Source: Chloroflexota bacterium (lineage in GTDB: Bacteria > Chloroflexota > Limnocylindria > Limnocylindrales > CSP1-4). Taken from it: 19,801 bases of DNA. Positions 1 through 7,202 of the stretch are shown here, in pieces. A model generated the notes under the pieces. It was not told the DNA's origin and made no database searches. It worked only from the letters and a program-made list of their open reading frames with translations. The position numbers and the translations under genes were made by a program. How positions within the stretch are numbered: the stretch's first letter is position 1; each line of letters starts with the position of its first letter. The stretch covers positions 1-19,801 of the forward strand of contig JAJYGO010000300.1 of NCBI GenBank assembly GCA_021785115.1, given 5' to 3'.

Positions 1-7
1 CGAGGGG

Positions 8-910
8 TTAGTACTGCCGGCCGTCAAGCAGATCGATGAGGGGCGCGAAGGCCAGCGCGAGCACGGACTCTGACTCGAGCCCAACGCTTGGCACCCCAGC
101 CAGGTGGGAGGCCGCCTCCACTGACTCGGCGGCCGGCAACCTAACAATCGCGATGGGGCCAAACTCGGACGCGGCCGATTCGATGATCATGTCTGGGCCC
201 CTGGAGCGCGCTCGATTGCCGACGACGACAAGCGGCGCGCGGCCAATGCCGAGCGTGCGGGCCGCTGGTCCACTCGAGAGCGCGCGCAGCCCAGACATCT
301 CACCTGGCAGCCTATCGGGGGTCCCCGTATCGACGACCCACGCAAGATACGAACGATCCGGAGCCAACGCCGCGGCCCGGAAGGCGGCCACCGTCATCGC
401 CGTGTAATGCTCCGTGCTTCCGTCGACCACGATGGCGTCGTAGTCGACGGCAAGCACGTCGAACATCCGCTCGAGGATGGCGGCGTGAGTGGACAACAGT
501 TGCCGACGCAGGGGCGCCTCGTCGCTCTCGAAGTAGTCCGCCTGGCTGCACACTCCGGGGAGCAGGCGCAGCCGATCCGGGATCAGCTCGACAGAGAAGA
601 ACTCCACATCACGTGCCGAACCGATAGCCGCCGCCGTTGCCGCTGAGTCTTTGGCACCCCAGGCATCACCCGCCCATCGCATGAGCGCGGAGATGCCACG
701 TCTCTTGAGATCGACCGACCGACTTGCGTCGAACCGACGATGGGCGTCCGCGCCATACGCCGAGAGGTCGATCAGCATCACCTTGCGTCCGCGCATCGCC
801 AGACCGTAGGCAACGTTCGTTGCGACCGTGGTCTTGCCGGCCCCGCCGAGTTGGCTGGTGACGACAAGCAAGCGCGCCCGTCCGCCCCCGGATACTTTCA
901 TCGTATTCAT
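8..910 (-). CDS. ParA/MinD-like P-loop ATPase with an atypical Walker A motif
   Basis: This 300-residue protein belongs to the ParA/MinD/CpaE class of deviant Walker A ATPases, which position DNA, pili or other cargo on the nucleoid or membrane. The P-loop SQLGGAGKTT lies near residues 19-28, the switch I aspartate in LIDLSAYGAD at residue 48, and the Walker B-like segment YDAIVVDG near residue 162. The signature lysine of KGGxGKT is replaced by Leu21, while the P-loop Lys26 is kept. I chose the ATG at 910 because AAGGGG lies 8 nt upstream; a TTG at 934 would add 8 residues but starts inside a 31-bp palindrome. No ParB-like gene is visible, since the window ends just past the stop. It could be a partition ATPase or a CpaE/TadZ-type protein; the sequence does not decide between them. 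The family call is firm and the cargo is unknown. Confidence 0.85.
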   Translation of the reverse strand: MNTMKVSGGGRARLLVVTSQLGGAGKTTVATNVAYGLAMRGRKVMLIDLSAYGADAHRRFDASRSVDLKRRGISALMRWAGDAWGAKDSAATAAAIGSARDVEFFSVELIPDRLRLLPGVCSQADYFESDEAPLRRQLLSTHAAILERMFDVLAVDYDAIVVDGSTEHYTAMTVAAFRAAALAPDRSYLAWVVDTGTPDRLPGEMSGLRALSSGPAARTLGIGRAPLVVVGNRARSRGPDMIIESAASEFGPIAIVRLPAAESVEAASHLAGVPSVGLESESVLALAFAPLIDLLDGRQY

Positions 911-930
911 TCCCAGGGCCCCTTGGTGAC

Positions 931-961
931 TCAAGTGCCGTTATTCAATAGCGGCACTTGA
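931..961. promoter_or_regulatory. 31-bp near-perfect palindrome upstream of the ParA-like gene
   Basis: The ten bases TCAAGTGCCG at 931-940 are repeated in inverted form at 952-961. The core between them, TATTCAATA, is itself palindromic, so the only non-Watson-Crick pair is T941/G951. The site lies just upstream of the ribosome-binding site of the minus-strand ParA-like gene. Its A+T-rich centre could overlap a -10 region. On the minus strand a TTGACA occurs at 1000-995, but its spacing to the palindrome is too long for a simple promoter. An operator or a partition-type site is the likeliest reading. A terminator is less likely because no T-run follows on either strand. Confidence 0.5.
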
Positions 962-1553
962 GATGTGCAAGAAGCCTTTGCGTGACCTGGCGGCTGTCAA
1001 GGAAGTGACCCAATCCCCGAGCCACAGGAGACTGCGAATACTCTCCCGTCGGCCCTTGGTGTCTCCGCGACGACTGGGTCCAACCTCGACCGCGACTTGC
1101 GCTCGTAGCGCGCTGCGATGGTCAGTGTTCTGGACGGCGGTACGGCTCATCGCGATGGGCGGGGAGACTGCTTGGTTCCTCGCCGTTCACGGGGCACTCC
1201 TCTGGCGAGGAGGTCGGGTAGCCGCTGCACGCAGCGGTCTGGGCTGGCGGCGGTCCTCCTGAGCGCGGCCGCCACACGAAGTCTCGGTTGAGAGCTGGCA
1301 CGATCAAGAAGTCTGCCGATGCGTCGCGCTCTCACTGCCGGCCCTCACCGACATCTCGCAGTCGCATCGTCGCAAAGCCTGATCATGGCGGACGTTCGCC
1401 ACGATCCGGCACCCCGGGCGCCCGCCGATCTCTCTGGCTCCGACGCCCGGGCCTCTCCGCCCTCGCCCATCAGTCGGTTGACTGTGCATACCAGTCCAGC
1501 GGGTCAGCGACTTTGCCTACCGTGCCCCCGAGTCCGTCCGGGGGCGCTTGTTC
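962..1553. other. Gene-poor stretch containing repeat 1 copy A
   Basis: No reading frame here keeps the strong G/C third-position bias seen in the window's real genes, and no family motif is recognisable on either strand. Short open frames exist only because stop codons are rare at this G+C content. The one recognisable element is repeat 1 copy A at 1486-1548. The stretch may be degraded coding DNA. Confidence 0.5.
1486..1548 (+). repeat. Dispersed repeat 1, copy A (GC-hairpin element)
   Basis: This is one of five related elements in the window. It begins with GCATACCAG and carries ACTTTGCCTAC in the middle. It ends in a hairpin at 1524-1545 with a 7-bp stem (GCCCCCG/CGGGGGC) and the loop AGTCCGTC. 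The stem and loop are identical to those of copy B, 4.7 kb away. Confidence 0.8.
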
Positions 1554-1914
1554 ATGCCGAATCCGTGAGCTTGGGCGAGTTCGACGTGCCGTCAAGGCCT
1601 GCGCCGGTGAAGGCGTGGCTGCGGGCGAAGGGCGACGAGGTGCTCGAGCGCCTGCCGGTGGCGGCCCGACAAGCACGTCGGATCTCACCGCCTTCCTGAA
1701 GCTCCGCGTCGAGGTCACGCTCAGAGGCGGCAAGGGGCGGCTTGCCAACCTCTCCCGCCTCGACATCCGGCTGCGGCTGATGGCCCTCACGTGGAACCGG
1801 CAAGATCGCCGAGACCGCTATCGGGAGATCCTGCTCGCGCACTTGCGCGACGAGCCTCGTCCGCAGCGCCTCTGGCGTCGCCACCTGGACGGGGAGTTCT
1901 ACGATCCTTCCTGA
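1554..1914 (+). pseudogene. Small coding remnant, apparently frameshifted
   Basis: Two adjacent reading frames share this stretch. From about 1553 to 1697 one frame shows strong G/C third positions and reads GEFDVPSRPAPVKAWLRAKG and onward, stopping at TGA 1697-1699. From about 1675 to the TGA at 1912-1914 a second frame takes over the same bias; it contains DLTAFLKLRVEVTLRGGKG and ends HLDGEFYDPS. The hand-over suggests one gene of roughly 115 codons broken by an indel near 1660-1690, or two overlapping small genes. I recognise no family. No convincing ribosome-binding site or ATG precedes it; GTG at 1565 is one possible start. The membrane-protein gene at 1937 begins 23 bp downstream on the same strand, so the two may once have been cotranscribed. 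Confidence 0.35.
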
Positions 1915-1936
1915 GTCGTGGCGAGTTGAGGCAAAG

Positions 1937-2716
1937 TTGGGCGTGGCGGTCATCTCGGTCATCATCTACGTCGTTCTCGCCGCGCTCCTGTTCGCCGAGG
2001 GGCCGTCGCGCGCGGATGGCTGGTGGCGACGCGTCGCGTTCCTGGCCCTCGGCGGACTGGCTTTCCTGCTGATCGCTCGCGGCGGGATCGACACGCGCGA
2101 CCTCCTCCGTGCGCCCTCGGTCTTCGACGTGGTGGTCGCAGCGTGTGTCATCGTGGTCGTCGCAGACTTCGTCGGACTGCCTTTGCCCATTGCACGACGA
2201 CTTGGGATCGGGCTCCACAGTCGGGAGTGGGAGTTCGACAGCCGGCTCTACACGCTGCTGCAGGAGGCAAACCAGGCCGTCGAGGAGGTCAACACGGGCC
2301 GCGTGGAGGCCATTCAGCGGCTTCCCCGCATCGTGGCCCGCGTTCGCTCGCTGCGCGCCCCGGACGAGGACTGGGCGGCCGTGCGCGACGGTTTCGCTCT
2401 CGTCTTCGAGCAATACGCCGAGCTCCTCGCGCGCAACAGCGAGGCGTCAGCCTGGGAGGGGACGCTCGCCCTCAACCACGATCTCACCGAGCGCACGGAT
2501 GCGCTACCGCGACACGGCTCCAGAATCCTGGGCAGGGACGCATTGCGCCGGCGCGGACCTCCCCACCGGCGATCGAGTGCGGATCGGCGGCCATCGCCTC
2601 CCAGCGACATAGCGCGTCATACACCGTTTGGTCCGCAGTCAGGTGTGATTAGCCATCGTCTCCGGCGAGGCACTACGCAACATTGCGTATTGTTCGCGCC
2701 CATTCACCAGCCGTAG
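1937..2716 (+). CDS. Three-helix membrane protein with a cytoplasmic helical domain; 3' end doubtful
   Basis: The N-terminus has three clear membrane segments: residues about 3-21 (VAVISVIIYVVLAALLF), about 33-48 (VAFLALGGLAFLLIAR) and about 61-82 (VFDVVVAACVIVVVADFVGL). A charged, probably helical soluble part follows (LLQEANQAVEEVNTGRVEAI and onward). The start is TTG at 1937 with GAGG five bases upstream. I know no family for it. Codon bias holds to about residue 190 and then collapses, while another frame gains it and ends at TAG 2610-2612 after ADLPTGDRVRIGGHRLPAT. The true C-terminus is therefore probably that one, reached through a frameshift near 2505-2545. The last 60 or so residues of the open frame are arginine-rich noise and run over a palindrome that looks intergenic. 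The membrane part is solid; the function is unknown. Confidence 0.6.
   Translation: MGVAVISVIIYVVLAALLFAEGPSRADGWWRRVAFLALGGLAFLLIARGGIDTRDLLRAPSVFDVVVAACVIVVVADFVGLPLPIARRLGIGLHSREWEFDSRLYTLLQEANQAVEEVNTGRVEAIQRLPRIVARVRSLRAPDEDWAAVRDGFALVFEQYAELLARNSEASAWEGTLALNHDLTERTDALPRHGSRILGRDALRRRGPPHRRSSADRRPSPPSDIARHTPFGPQSGVISHRLRRGTTQHCVLFAPIHQP
2674..2689. promoter_or_regulatory. 16-bp palindrome, candidate operator of the exported-protein operon
   Basis: TACGCAA and TTGCGTA form a perfect 7-2-7 inverted repeat about 115 bp upstream of the lipase start. The size and symmetry are typical of sites bound by dimeric TetR-, MarR- or GntR-type repressors. It overlaps the edge of the candidate promoter at 2690-2719. 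No regulator gene is adjacent, so the binding protein is unknown. Confidence 0.4.
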
Positions 2717-2719
2717 AGT
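2690..2719 (+). promoter_or_regulatory. Possible sigma-70-type promoter for the exported-protein operon
   Basis: TTGTTC (2690-2695) and TAGAGT (2714-2719) are 18 bp apart and each match the consensus at four of six positions. They lie immediately after the 16-bp palindrome and about 85 bp before the first start codon. The match is modest, and the call rests mainly on position. Confidence 0.25.
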
Positions 2720-2804
2720 CGCCTCGGCCAGTCGTCCCTGCGTGGCGGTCCTCAGCGGCCGCACGCTGGTCGGTGAAGGGGAGCTCGGGGGGAGGGAGGC
2801 TAGC

Positions 2805-4847
2805 ATGCGCAGACGTCTGCTCGTCCCCGTGATCGCCCTCAGCGTGCTTGCCACGCCGCTGGCGGGCCCCGTCCGCGCGAGTTCTCCGCCGGTTCCCGGC
2901 ACGCCCGGCTTTGCCCCATCTTCCATGGCGCCGCAGGTGATGACGGCCGCGGGCGAGCCCCTTGCGCAGATCGGCTCGTGGACCGTTCACGGCAGCTATG
3001 TCGCCGCCGGGGTCGGCATGCGTAACCGTGGCTACGGCACGATCACGTTGAGCGGAATCCCCGCGAGCGCCCACGTGTCCCACGCCTACCTCTTCTGGGA
3101 CGTCCTGGCCGACACGATCAGCCCCGACTTCGCCAGCGGTACGTTCGATTCCCAGCCGATCACGGGCACGCTCATCGGGAGCGACGGTAACCCCTGCTGG
3201 GGGAACGCAGCCAACTTCGCCTACCGCGCCGACGTCGCCTCGCTGGTTGCCGGCAACGGCGCCTATGCGCTCGCCGGCTTCGCCTCACACCTCACCGACG
3301 GGCAGGACCCCTGGAACGCTTACGACAATACGCCGCCCTTGCTCGAAGGGGCTTCTCTCGTCGCCGTCTACGAGGATCCGTCTGCCGCGCAGACCCAGGT
3401 GCTGCTGTACGACGGTGCGGCCGGAGATGCGTATACCACCCTGACCCAGACCCTGAGCGGTTTCACCGCGGTGGCGCCCGTGGGCGCCCAGACGACCTTC
3501 ATCGTGGGCGACGGCCAGGCCGTCCCCCAGAACCCTCCGACCTTCGACGGGACGCCCCTCCCAGCGGCCACGCTCGATGGCAGCGACCCGCAGGCCGGGC
3601 CTGACTACAGCCTGAACAACCTGTGGGACACGCGCACGGTCGACGTCTCCAGTCTTGTGAGACCGGGCGACACGAGCGCCAGCGCCACCATCGATGGGAC
3701 GGCCGACTGCCATGTCTGGGTCGCCCAGGCGCTGGCCGTTTCGAGTGCGAGCCAGCTCCCGGTGCTGTTCGTGCACGGCTACGGAGCGAACTACCGCTCC
3801 AACAACTGGATCAACACCCCGCCGCAGCAGCCGAGCGACGGCTTCATTGCCGAGCTCGGACGCAAGATCGGCGCCGATGACATCACCAGCCTCCCCTACG
3901 TCCAAGACGTGGGCTATGCATTGAGCGGCGTCTGCAACCCGCCGCCGGCCGCGCTTCCCGAGACGCCCGACGGGGGGATGCCCTACGATGCCGCTTCGGC
4001 CACCCGGGACGCGTGCGACAGTAACAGCGACATCGGGCTGAACGCGGTCGCGCTCGACGCCGAAGTGCAGGCCTTGTATCAACAGACCGGGCGGCCGGTG
4101 GTGCTCGTCGCCAACAGCATGGGCGGCGCTATCGTGCGAGGCTTCTTCGCCTACTCGTACGAGCGCAACGACGGAGTAGCCGCGAGCATGGTCGACAGCG
4201 CCTTCTACATCGAGGGCGCCCACCAGGGGGCTCTCCCGACGGCCGATGCCGTCCAGCAAGCGCCCGACCTCGTCGTGCAGCTCATCAGGCAGTGGCTTTC
4301 ATCGAGCGGCAACCTGCCCAGCGGGCCCGCCGTGAGTGACCTCGCGCCACAGAGCACCTGGTACACGTGGGTGAACCCGAACCCGGCACACGTCCCGCAG
4401 GTGCCGAGCTTCAACGCCTACGGCGATATCGGCCTGGCGGTGACCTCGTGCCTCTTCGGCGCGTTCTGTGTGCCGACCCCGGTCGTGTTCTACGGCACCG
4501 TGGGCGATGGGGTCCTGATGCCGGGCAGCGACAATCCACTCGCCACGCCGTTGTCCGGCGGCGCCCGCTACCTGAACGGGGCGCCGTCCGCCCAGAACTG
4601 GGAGTGGGACGCCCGCTCGCAGGTGCCCTGGGATCCGACCTCGGTGTTGACGCTCGGGCCCTTGAGCGCATACCTGGTGGCCAACGCAATCATGGATAGC
4701 CCGGTCTCGCACACGAACATGGGCACCGAGATGAGCCAGACGAGCGTGCCGGATTGCCAGAACGGCCAGGCCACCCAGCTCGACAGCGAACTGATGACGA
4801 TGATCGAGGGCCGGGTCAATGGCCAGCCCTACCAGTGCCACGCATAG
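2805..4847 (+). CDS. Secreted beta-domain/lipase-like alpha/beta hydrolase fusion
   Basis: This 680-residue protein starts at ATG 2805 behind GGAGG and has a Sec-type signal peptide (about residues 1-25, ending near VRASS). Residues about 45-315 form a DUF3344-like beta domain (AYLFWDV, NPCWGN, YRADVASLV, ASLVAVYEDP). Residues about 318-680 are an alpha/beta hydrolase of lipase type. The oxyanion-side motif VHGYGAN is at 323-329 and the nucleophile elbow VANSMGG has Ser438 in an Ala-x-Ser-x-Gly-like setting. Asp568 (VGDGV) and His636 (SPVSHTNMG) are the best remaining triad candidates. The likely substrate is an extracellular ester or lipid; this is inference. It is the first gene of a three-gene exported operon, and its stop codon overlaps the ribosome-binding site of the next gene. 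The beta domain may anchor the enzyme to a surface or polymer. Confidence 0.88.
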   Translation: MRRRLLVPVIALSVLATPLAGPVRASSPPVPGTPGFAPSSMAPQVMTAAGEPLAQIGSWTVHGSYVAAGVGMRNRGYGTITLSGIPASAHVSHAYLFWDVLADTISPDFASGTFDSQPITGTLIGSDGNPCWGNAANFAYRADVASLVAGNGAYALAGFASHLTDGQDPWNAYDNTPPLLEGASLVAVYEDPSAAQTQVLLYDGAAGDAYTTLTQTLSGFTAVAPVGAQTTFIVGDGQAVPQNPPTFDGTPLPAATLDGSDPQAGPDYSLNNLWDTRTVDVSSLVRPGDTSASATIDGTADCHVWVAQALAVSSASQLPVLFVHGYGANYRSNNWINTPPQQPSDGFIAELGRKIGADDITSLPYVQDVGYALSGVCNPPPAALPETPDGGMPYDAASATRDACDSNSDIGLNAVALDAEVQALYQQTGRPVVLVANSMGGAIVRGFFAYSYERNDGVAASMVDSAFYIEGAHQGALPTADAVQQAPDLVVQLIRQWLSSSGNLPSGPAVSDLAPQSTWYTWVNPNPAHVPQVPSFNAYGDIGLAVTSCLFGAFCVPTPVVFYGTVGDGVLMPGSDNPLATPLSGGARYLNGAPSAQNWEWDARSQVPWDPTSVLTLGPLSAYLVANAIMDSPVSHTNMGTEMSQTSVPDCQNGQATQLDSELMTMIEGRVNGQPYQCHA

Positions 4848-4858
4848 GAGGGACGGAC

Positions 4859-5671
4859 GTGAAGCCAGTGCGGATCCTTGCCGCCCTCAGCGCGCTCGTC
4901 ATCCTAGCCGCTGGCGCCTGGGCGCTGGGTGCGCCCACCAGAGCCGCTGATCCCAGTCCCGGCATCCAGGGTTTCTATACCTTCATCGACGCCGGTCGCG
5001 GAAGCGAGCTCACGGTCAGCTTGGATCCAAGCGCGCTCTCCTACGGCCGGTTCACCTTCGGCGAGCGTGGCGTCGGACTCTTCACGAGCAGCGGGCCGGC
5101 GGACGTGAAGGTCGCCAGCGACCACTCGGTCATCCTGAGCTACACGGGCACGGCCAGCCTCGACGCGGGCGCCGCGCTCGACTTTCGCTTCGGGCTGACC
5201 GTCGGGTCGGGACAGGACGTTCCTTCGCAGGTGAGCCTGCAGGCCCAGATCGATCCGGCGCGCGTGACCGCGAGCGCCGAGCTCTGGTATGCCGGGGCGC
5301 AGTACAAGCTCGTCCACGTGCAGCCGGCCGCCGACCCGAACCAGGCCGTCGCCGCGATCGCGGCCGACCTGCGGGCGGCCGACTGGACGGCGCTGTACGA
5401 GGCCGCCTACAGTGGCCTGCGCGAGTCGATGAGCGAGGCGGACTTCGTGGCCCAGGCGTCGGCCTGGATCGGGCAAGGGGAGATCACCGACGTGTCAGTC
5501 CTCTCGTCGGCCACCCAGGGGACCTCGAGCGAGCTCGGCTACACGGTGGCCCAGGCGTCGATCTCGCTGACCCGCACCACGAACGCGGGCCCCACCACGA
5601 CGGTCGCCGACCTGAGCCTGCTCGCCGAGCCAGACGGCTGGAAGTGGATCAGCCTCGCGCCACGCTCGTGA
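4859..5671 (+). CDS. Secreted protein with C-terminal NTF2-like domain
   Basis: This 270-residue exported protein starts at GTG 4859, with AGGAGGG at 4846-4852 overlapping the stop of the hydrolase gene. A hydrophobic signal segment (ILAALSALVILAAGAWALG) is followed by a probable cleavage near TRAADP. Residues about 38-160 are beta-rich with no family I can name. Residues about 163-270 (AAIAADLRAADWTALYEAAY, then a beta sheet ending LLAEPDGWKWISLAP) look like the DUF4878/NTF2-like fold often found in exported proteins. No catalytic motif is visible. Its tight coupling to the hydrolase suggests it helps that enzyme fold, bind the surface or handle its substrate; this is inferred only from gene order. 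An alternative is an unrelated extracytoplasmic binding protein. Confidence 0.8.
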   Translation: MKPVRILAALSALVILAAGAWALGAPTRAADPSPGIQGFYTFIDAGRGSELTVSLDPSALSYGRFTFGERGVGLFTSSGPADVKVASDHSVILSYTGTASLDAGAALDFRFGLTVGSGQDVPSQVSLQAQIDPARVTASAELWYAGAQYKLVHVQPAADPNQAVAAIAADLRAADWTALYEAAYSGLRESMSEADFVAQASAWIGQGEITDVSVLSSATQGTSSELGYTVAQASISLTRTTNAGPTTTVADLSLLAEPDGWKWISLAPRS

Positions 5672-6153
5672 GCGGGCGCCGCTCGCTCGCCCTCGCGCTC
5701 CTCGGCGCCGCGCTCGTGGCCGGCTGCGGCGCGCTGGGCCCAAGCCCACCAGGGCCGCTGGCCCACGTGCGGGCCCTGCCGGAGGCTTCCCTCGCGCCGC
5801 CCGGCAGCGTGCTGATCGGGACCTCCGCCCAGGACGCCCAGGAGACCATCGACGGCCCGCAACCGGCCATCTACAGTCGGGTGCTCGGCACGCAGGAGGC
5901 GGCCACGGCGGTGGAGACCTTCTACGCCGACAGGCTCCCCTTCGCGGGCTGGACGCCCGATCCCTACTTCATCCGAGCCAGCATAGACGCTTGGGCGGCA
6001 GCCTGGACGAAGGGGCCGGTCGAGATGAGCGTGTCGATCCTGCGGCGCGGCACGGACCCGCTCCTGCCCTCGGCTTCGATGCAGGCCCGTTATCCCACGA
6101 TCTTCCAAGTCGTGCTGTCCGCGGGGGCCGGAGCCTCCTTCCCGCCGTCGTAG
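5668..6153 (+). CDS. Small lipoprotein, third gene of the exported operon
   Basis: This 161-residue protein starts at GTG 5668, so the start overlaps the TGA of the previous gene in a GTGA arrangement that points to translational coupling. The N-terminus is VSGRRSLALALLGAALVAGC; the lipobox LVAGC places the acylated cysteine at about residue 21. The mature part contains ETFYADRLPFAGWTPDPYF, a pattern common in small Gram-positive-type lipoproteins of unknown role, then a beta-rich end. There is no separate strong ribosome-binding site. The protein should sit on the outer face of the membrane, next to the other two products of the operon. Its function is unknown. Confidence 0.78.
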   Translation: MSGRRSLALALLGAALVAGCGALGPSPPGPLAHVRALPEASLAPPGSVLIGTSAQDAQETIDGPQPAIYSRVLGTQEAATAVETFYADRLPFAGWTPDPYFIRASIDAWAAAWTKGPVEMSVSILRRGTDPLLPSASMQARYPTIFQVVLSAGAGASFPPS

Positions 6154-6227
6154 GCAGAGTTCCTCCGGGAGCGGCGATGAGAGGCCATTCGGGTAGAAGC
6201 GGGCTCCGCTGCGTCTACGCCGAGTTC

Positions 6228-6289
6228 GCGTACCAGGCCAAGGTATCGGCCACTTTGCTTCGTGTGCCCCCGAGTCCGTCCGGGGGCGC
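6228..6289 (+). repeat. Dispersed repeat 1, copy B
   Basis: The element begins GCGTACCAGGCC and carries CACTTTGCTTC. It ends in the hairpin at 6266-6287, a 7-bp GCCCCCG/CGGGGGC stem with the loop AGTCCGTC identical to copy A. In this copy the hairpin strand is the same as the strand of the following gene. Confidence 0.8.
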
Positions 6290-6436
6290 CAGGATCCACG
6301 CACCTGCCGCGTGCGGCCCCCTCGTCGATGATCTCGGACCATCGCGGTGCCCGATCGGCTGCCGCGCGCGAGGGGCCGTTCGCCTCTCGCCAGATCGCCG
6401 GCTGGCGGCTACGGTAGGCGGTCGGCGAGAGGCTCT

Positions 6437-6499
6437 GACGCGCGGCCCAGATCCTGGCCGCCGGGACCGCGCCGAGCCACTGGCGAACCCGACCCGCCC
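6437..6499 (+). repeat. Dispersed repeat 2, copy 1 (short form), upstream of the SRPBCC gene
   Basis: The core GACCGCGCCGAGCCACTGGC is shared with the two longer copies near 14890 and 19300. The sequences on either side are close: GACGCGCGGCC before it and CCGACCCGC after it. It lies on the sense strand of the gene starting at 6516 and ends about 17 bp before that start. The outer half of the longer copies is not recognisable here. Confidence 0.75.
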
Positions 6500-6515
6500 G
6501 CAGCGGGAGTGGGTC

Positions 6516-6962
6516 ATGGAACATATGCGCGAAGAGATCCGGATCGAGGCCCCCGTCGAGCACGTCTGGGCGTTCTTCTGCGACACGTCGCGCTGGCACG
6601 ACTGGGCCCCGCGTATGGAGACCTCGGACTGGAGCGGGCCACTCGACCGGGTCGGGACGACGTACGTCTCGACGTTCAAGATGATGGGCTTCGAGATGAA
6701 GCAGACGAACACGATCCTCGAGGTGGAGCCTCTGAAGCTCATCCACCAGCATACCGACCAGGGCCCAGAGGACGACTTCTATCGGTTCGAGCGCGACGGC
6801 GACGCGACGCGCCTGATCGTCGAGGGCGACTACGAGATGCCCGGGTACATCCCCGGGTTCATCAAGAACGTGTTCACCGGCAACTTCATGGAACGCAACG
6901 TGCGCAACACCCTCCAGGACTTCAAGGCGCTCGCCGAGGCGACGGTCCCGGCGCACGCCTGA
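6516..6962 (+). CDS. SRPBCC-fold protein (CoxG/polyketide cyclase-like)
   Basis: This 148-residue protein starts at ATG 6516 with GGGAG about seven bases upstream. The frame is open further upstream, but that part is repeat DNA. The family pattern is clear: IRIEAPVEHVWAFFCDTSRW near residues 8-27, a central sheet (TTYVSTFKMMGFEMKQTNTI), then a long C-terminal helix (VFTGNFMERNVRNTLQDFKA). SRPBCC proteins form a deep hydrophobic pocket for lipids, polyketides or cofactors; some are aromatase/cyclases and others are CoxG-type membrane-associated factors. No residue here settles the ligand. A glycosyltransferase gene follows 240 bp downstream on the same strand, which is compatible with metabolism of a hydrophobic glycosylated compound but does not prove it. 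Confidence 0.85.
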   Translation: MEHMREEIRIEAPVEHVWAFFCDTSRWHDWAPRMETSDWSGPLDRVGTTYVSTFKMMGFEMKQTNTILEVEPLKLIHQHTDQGPEDDFYRFERDGDATRLIVEGDYEMPGYIPGFIKNVFTGNFMERNVRNTLQDFKALAEATVPAHA

Positions 6963-7202
6963 GGCGTTCGTACCCGCCGTTGCTCGCTGGAGGACCGTGA
7001 TCCCGCCCCCGCCGAAGCCATCGCTGCGAGGGCGGGGCACAGGAGCCCCGGTCGCCCGTCTCTGGGCTGGCCGGGGCCGCTCTTTCCGGCGACTCGCCGC
7101 GCCGCGTGAGTACGCTTGCCCTGCGTCCGACGGTGACATCAAGCCGCGAGATTCGAGGCGTCGGGCGACACGCCTCGGCGGTGGCTATGGGCGGAGAAGC
7201 CG

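Larger units (their letters stand above)
6154..6515. other. Repeat-bearing spacer between exported operon and SRPBCC gene
   Basis: This spacer holds repeat 1 copy B (6228-6289) and repeat 2 copy 1 (6437-6499). Repeat 2 ends just before the ribosome-binding site GGGAG of the SRPBCC gene. A long open frame crosses the spacer on the plus strand, but only its 3' part from 6516 has family similarity. The expression signals of the downstream gene probably lie here. Confidence 0.6.

Noticed and set aside
962..1262. A 99-codon plus-strand frame just right of the 31-bp palindrome
   Set aside because: It has no ribosome-binding site, poor third-position bias and no recognisable motif.
2742..2804. A longer N-terminus for the lipase-like protein from 2742
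   Set aside because: ATG 2805 has GGAGG just upstream and begins a clean signal peptide; the extension would bury that signal.
3285..4259. A 324-codon minus-strand frame opposite the lipase gene
   Set aside because: It is a shadow of the plus-strand gene, with no family motifs, no start signal and reversed codon bias.
7002..7036. GC-rich inverted repeat after the SRPBCC gene as a terminator
   Set aside because: The 7-bp stem encloses a loop of more than 20 nt and has no T-run; it is too weak to call.
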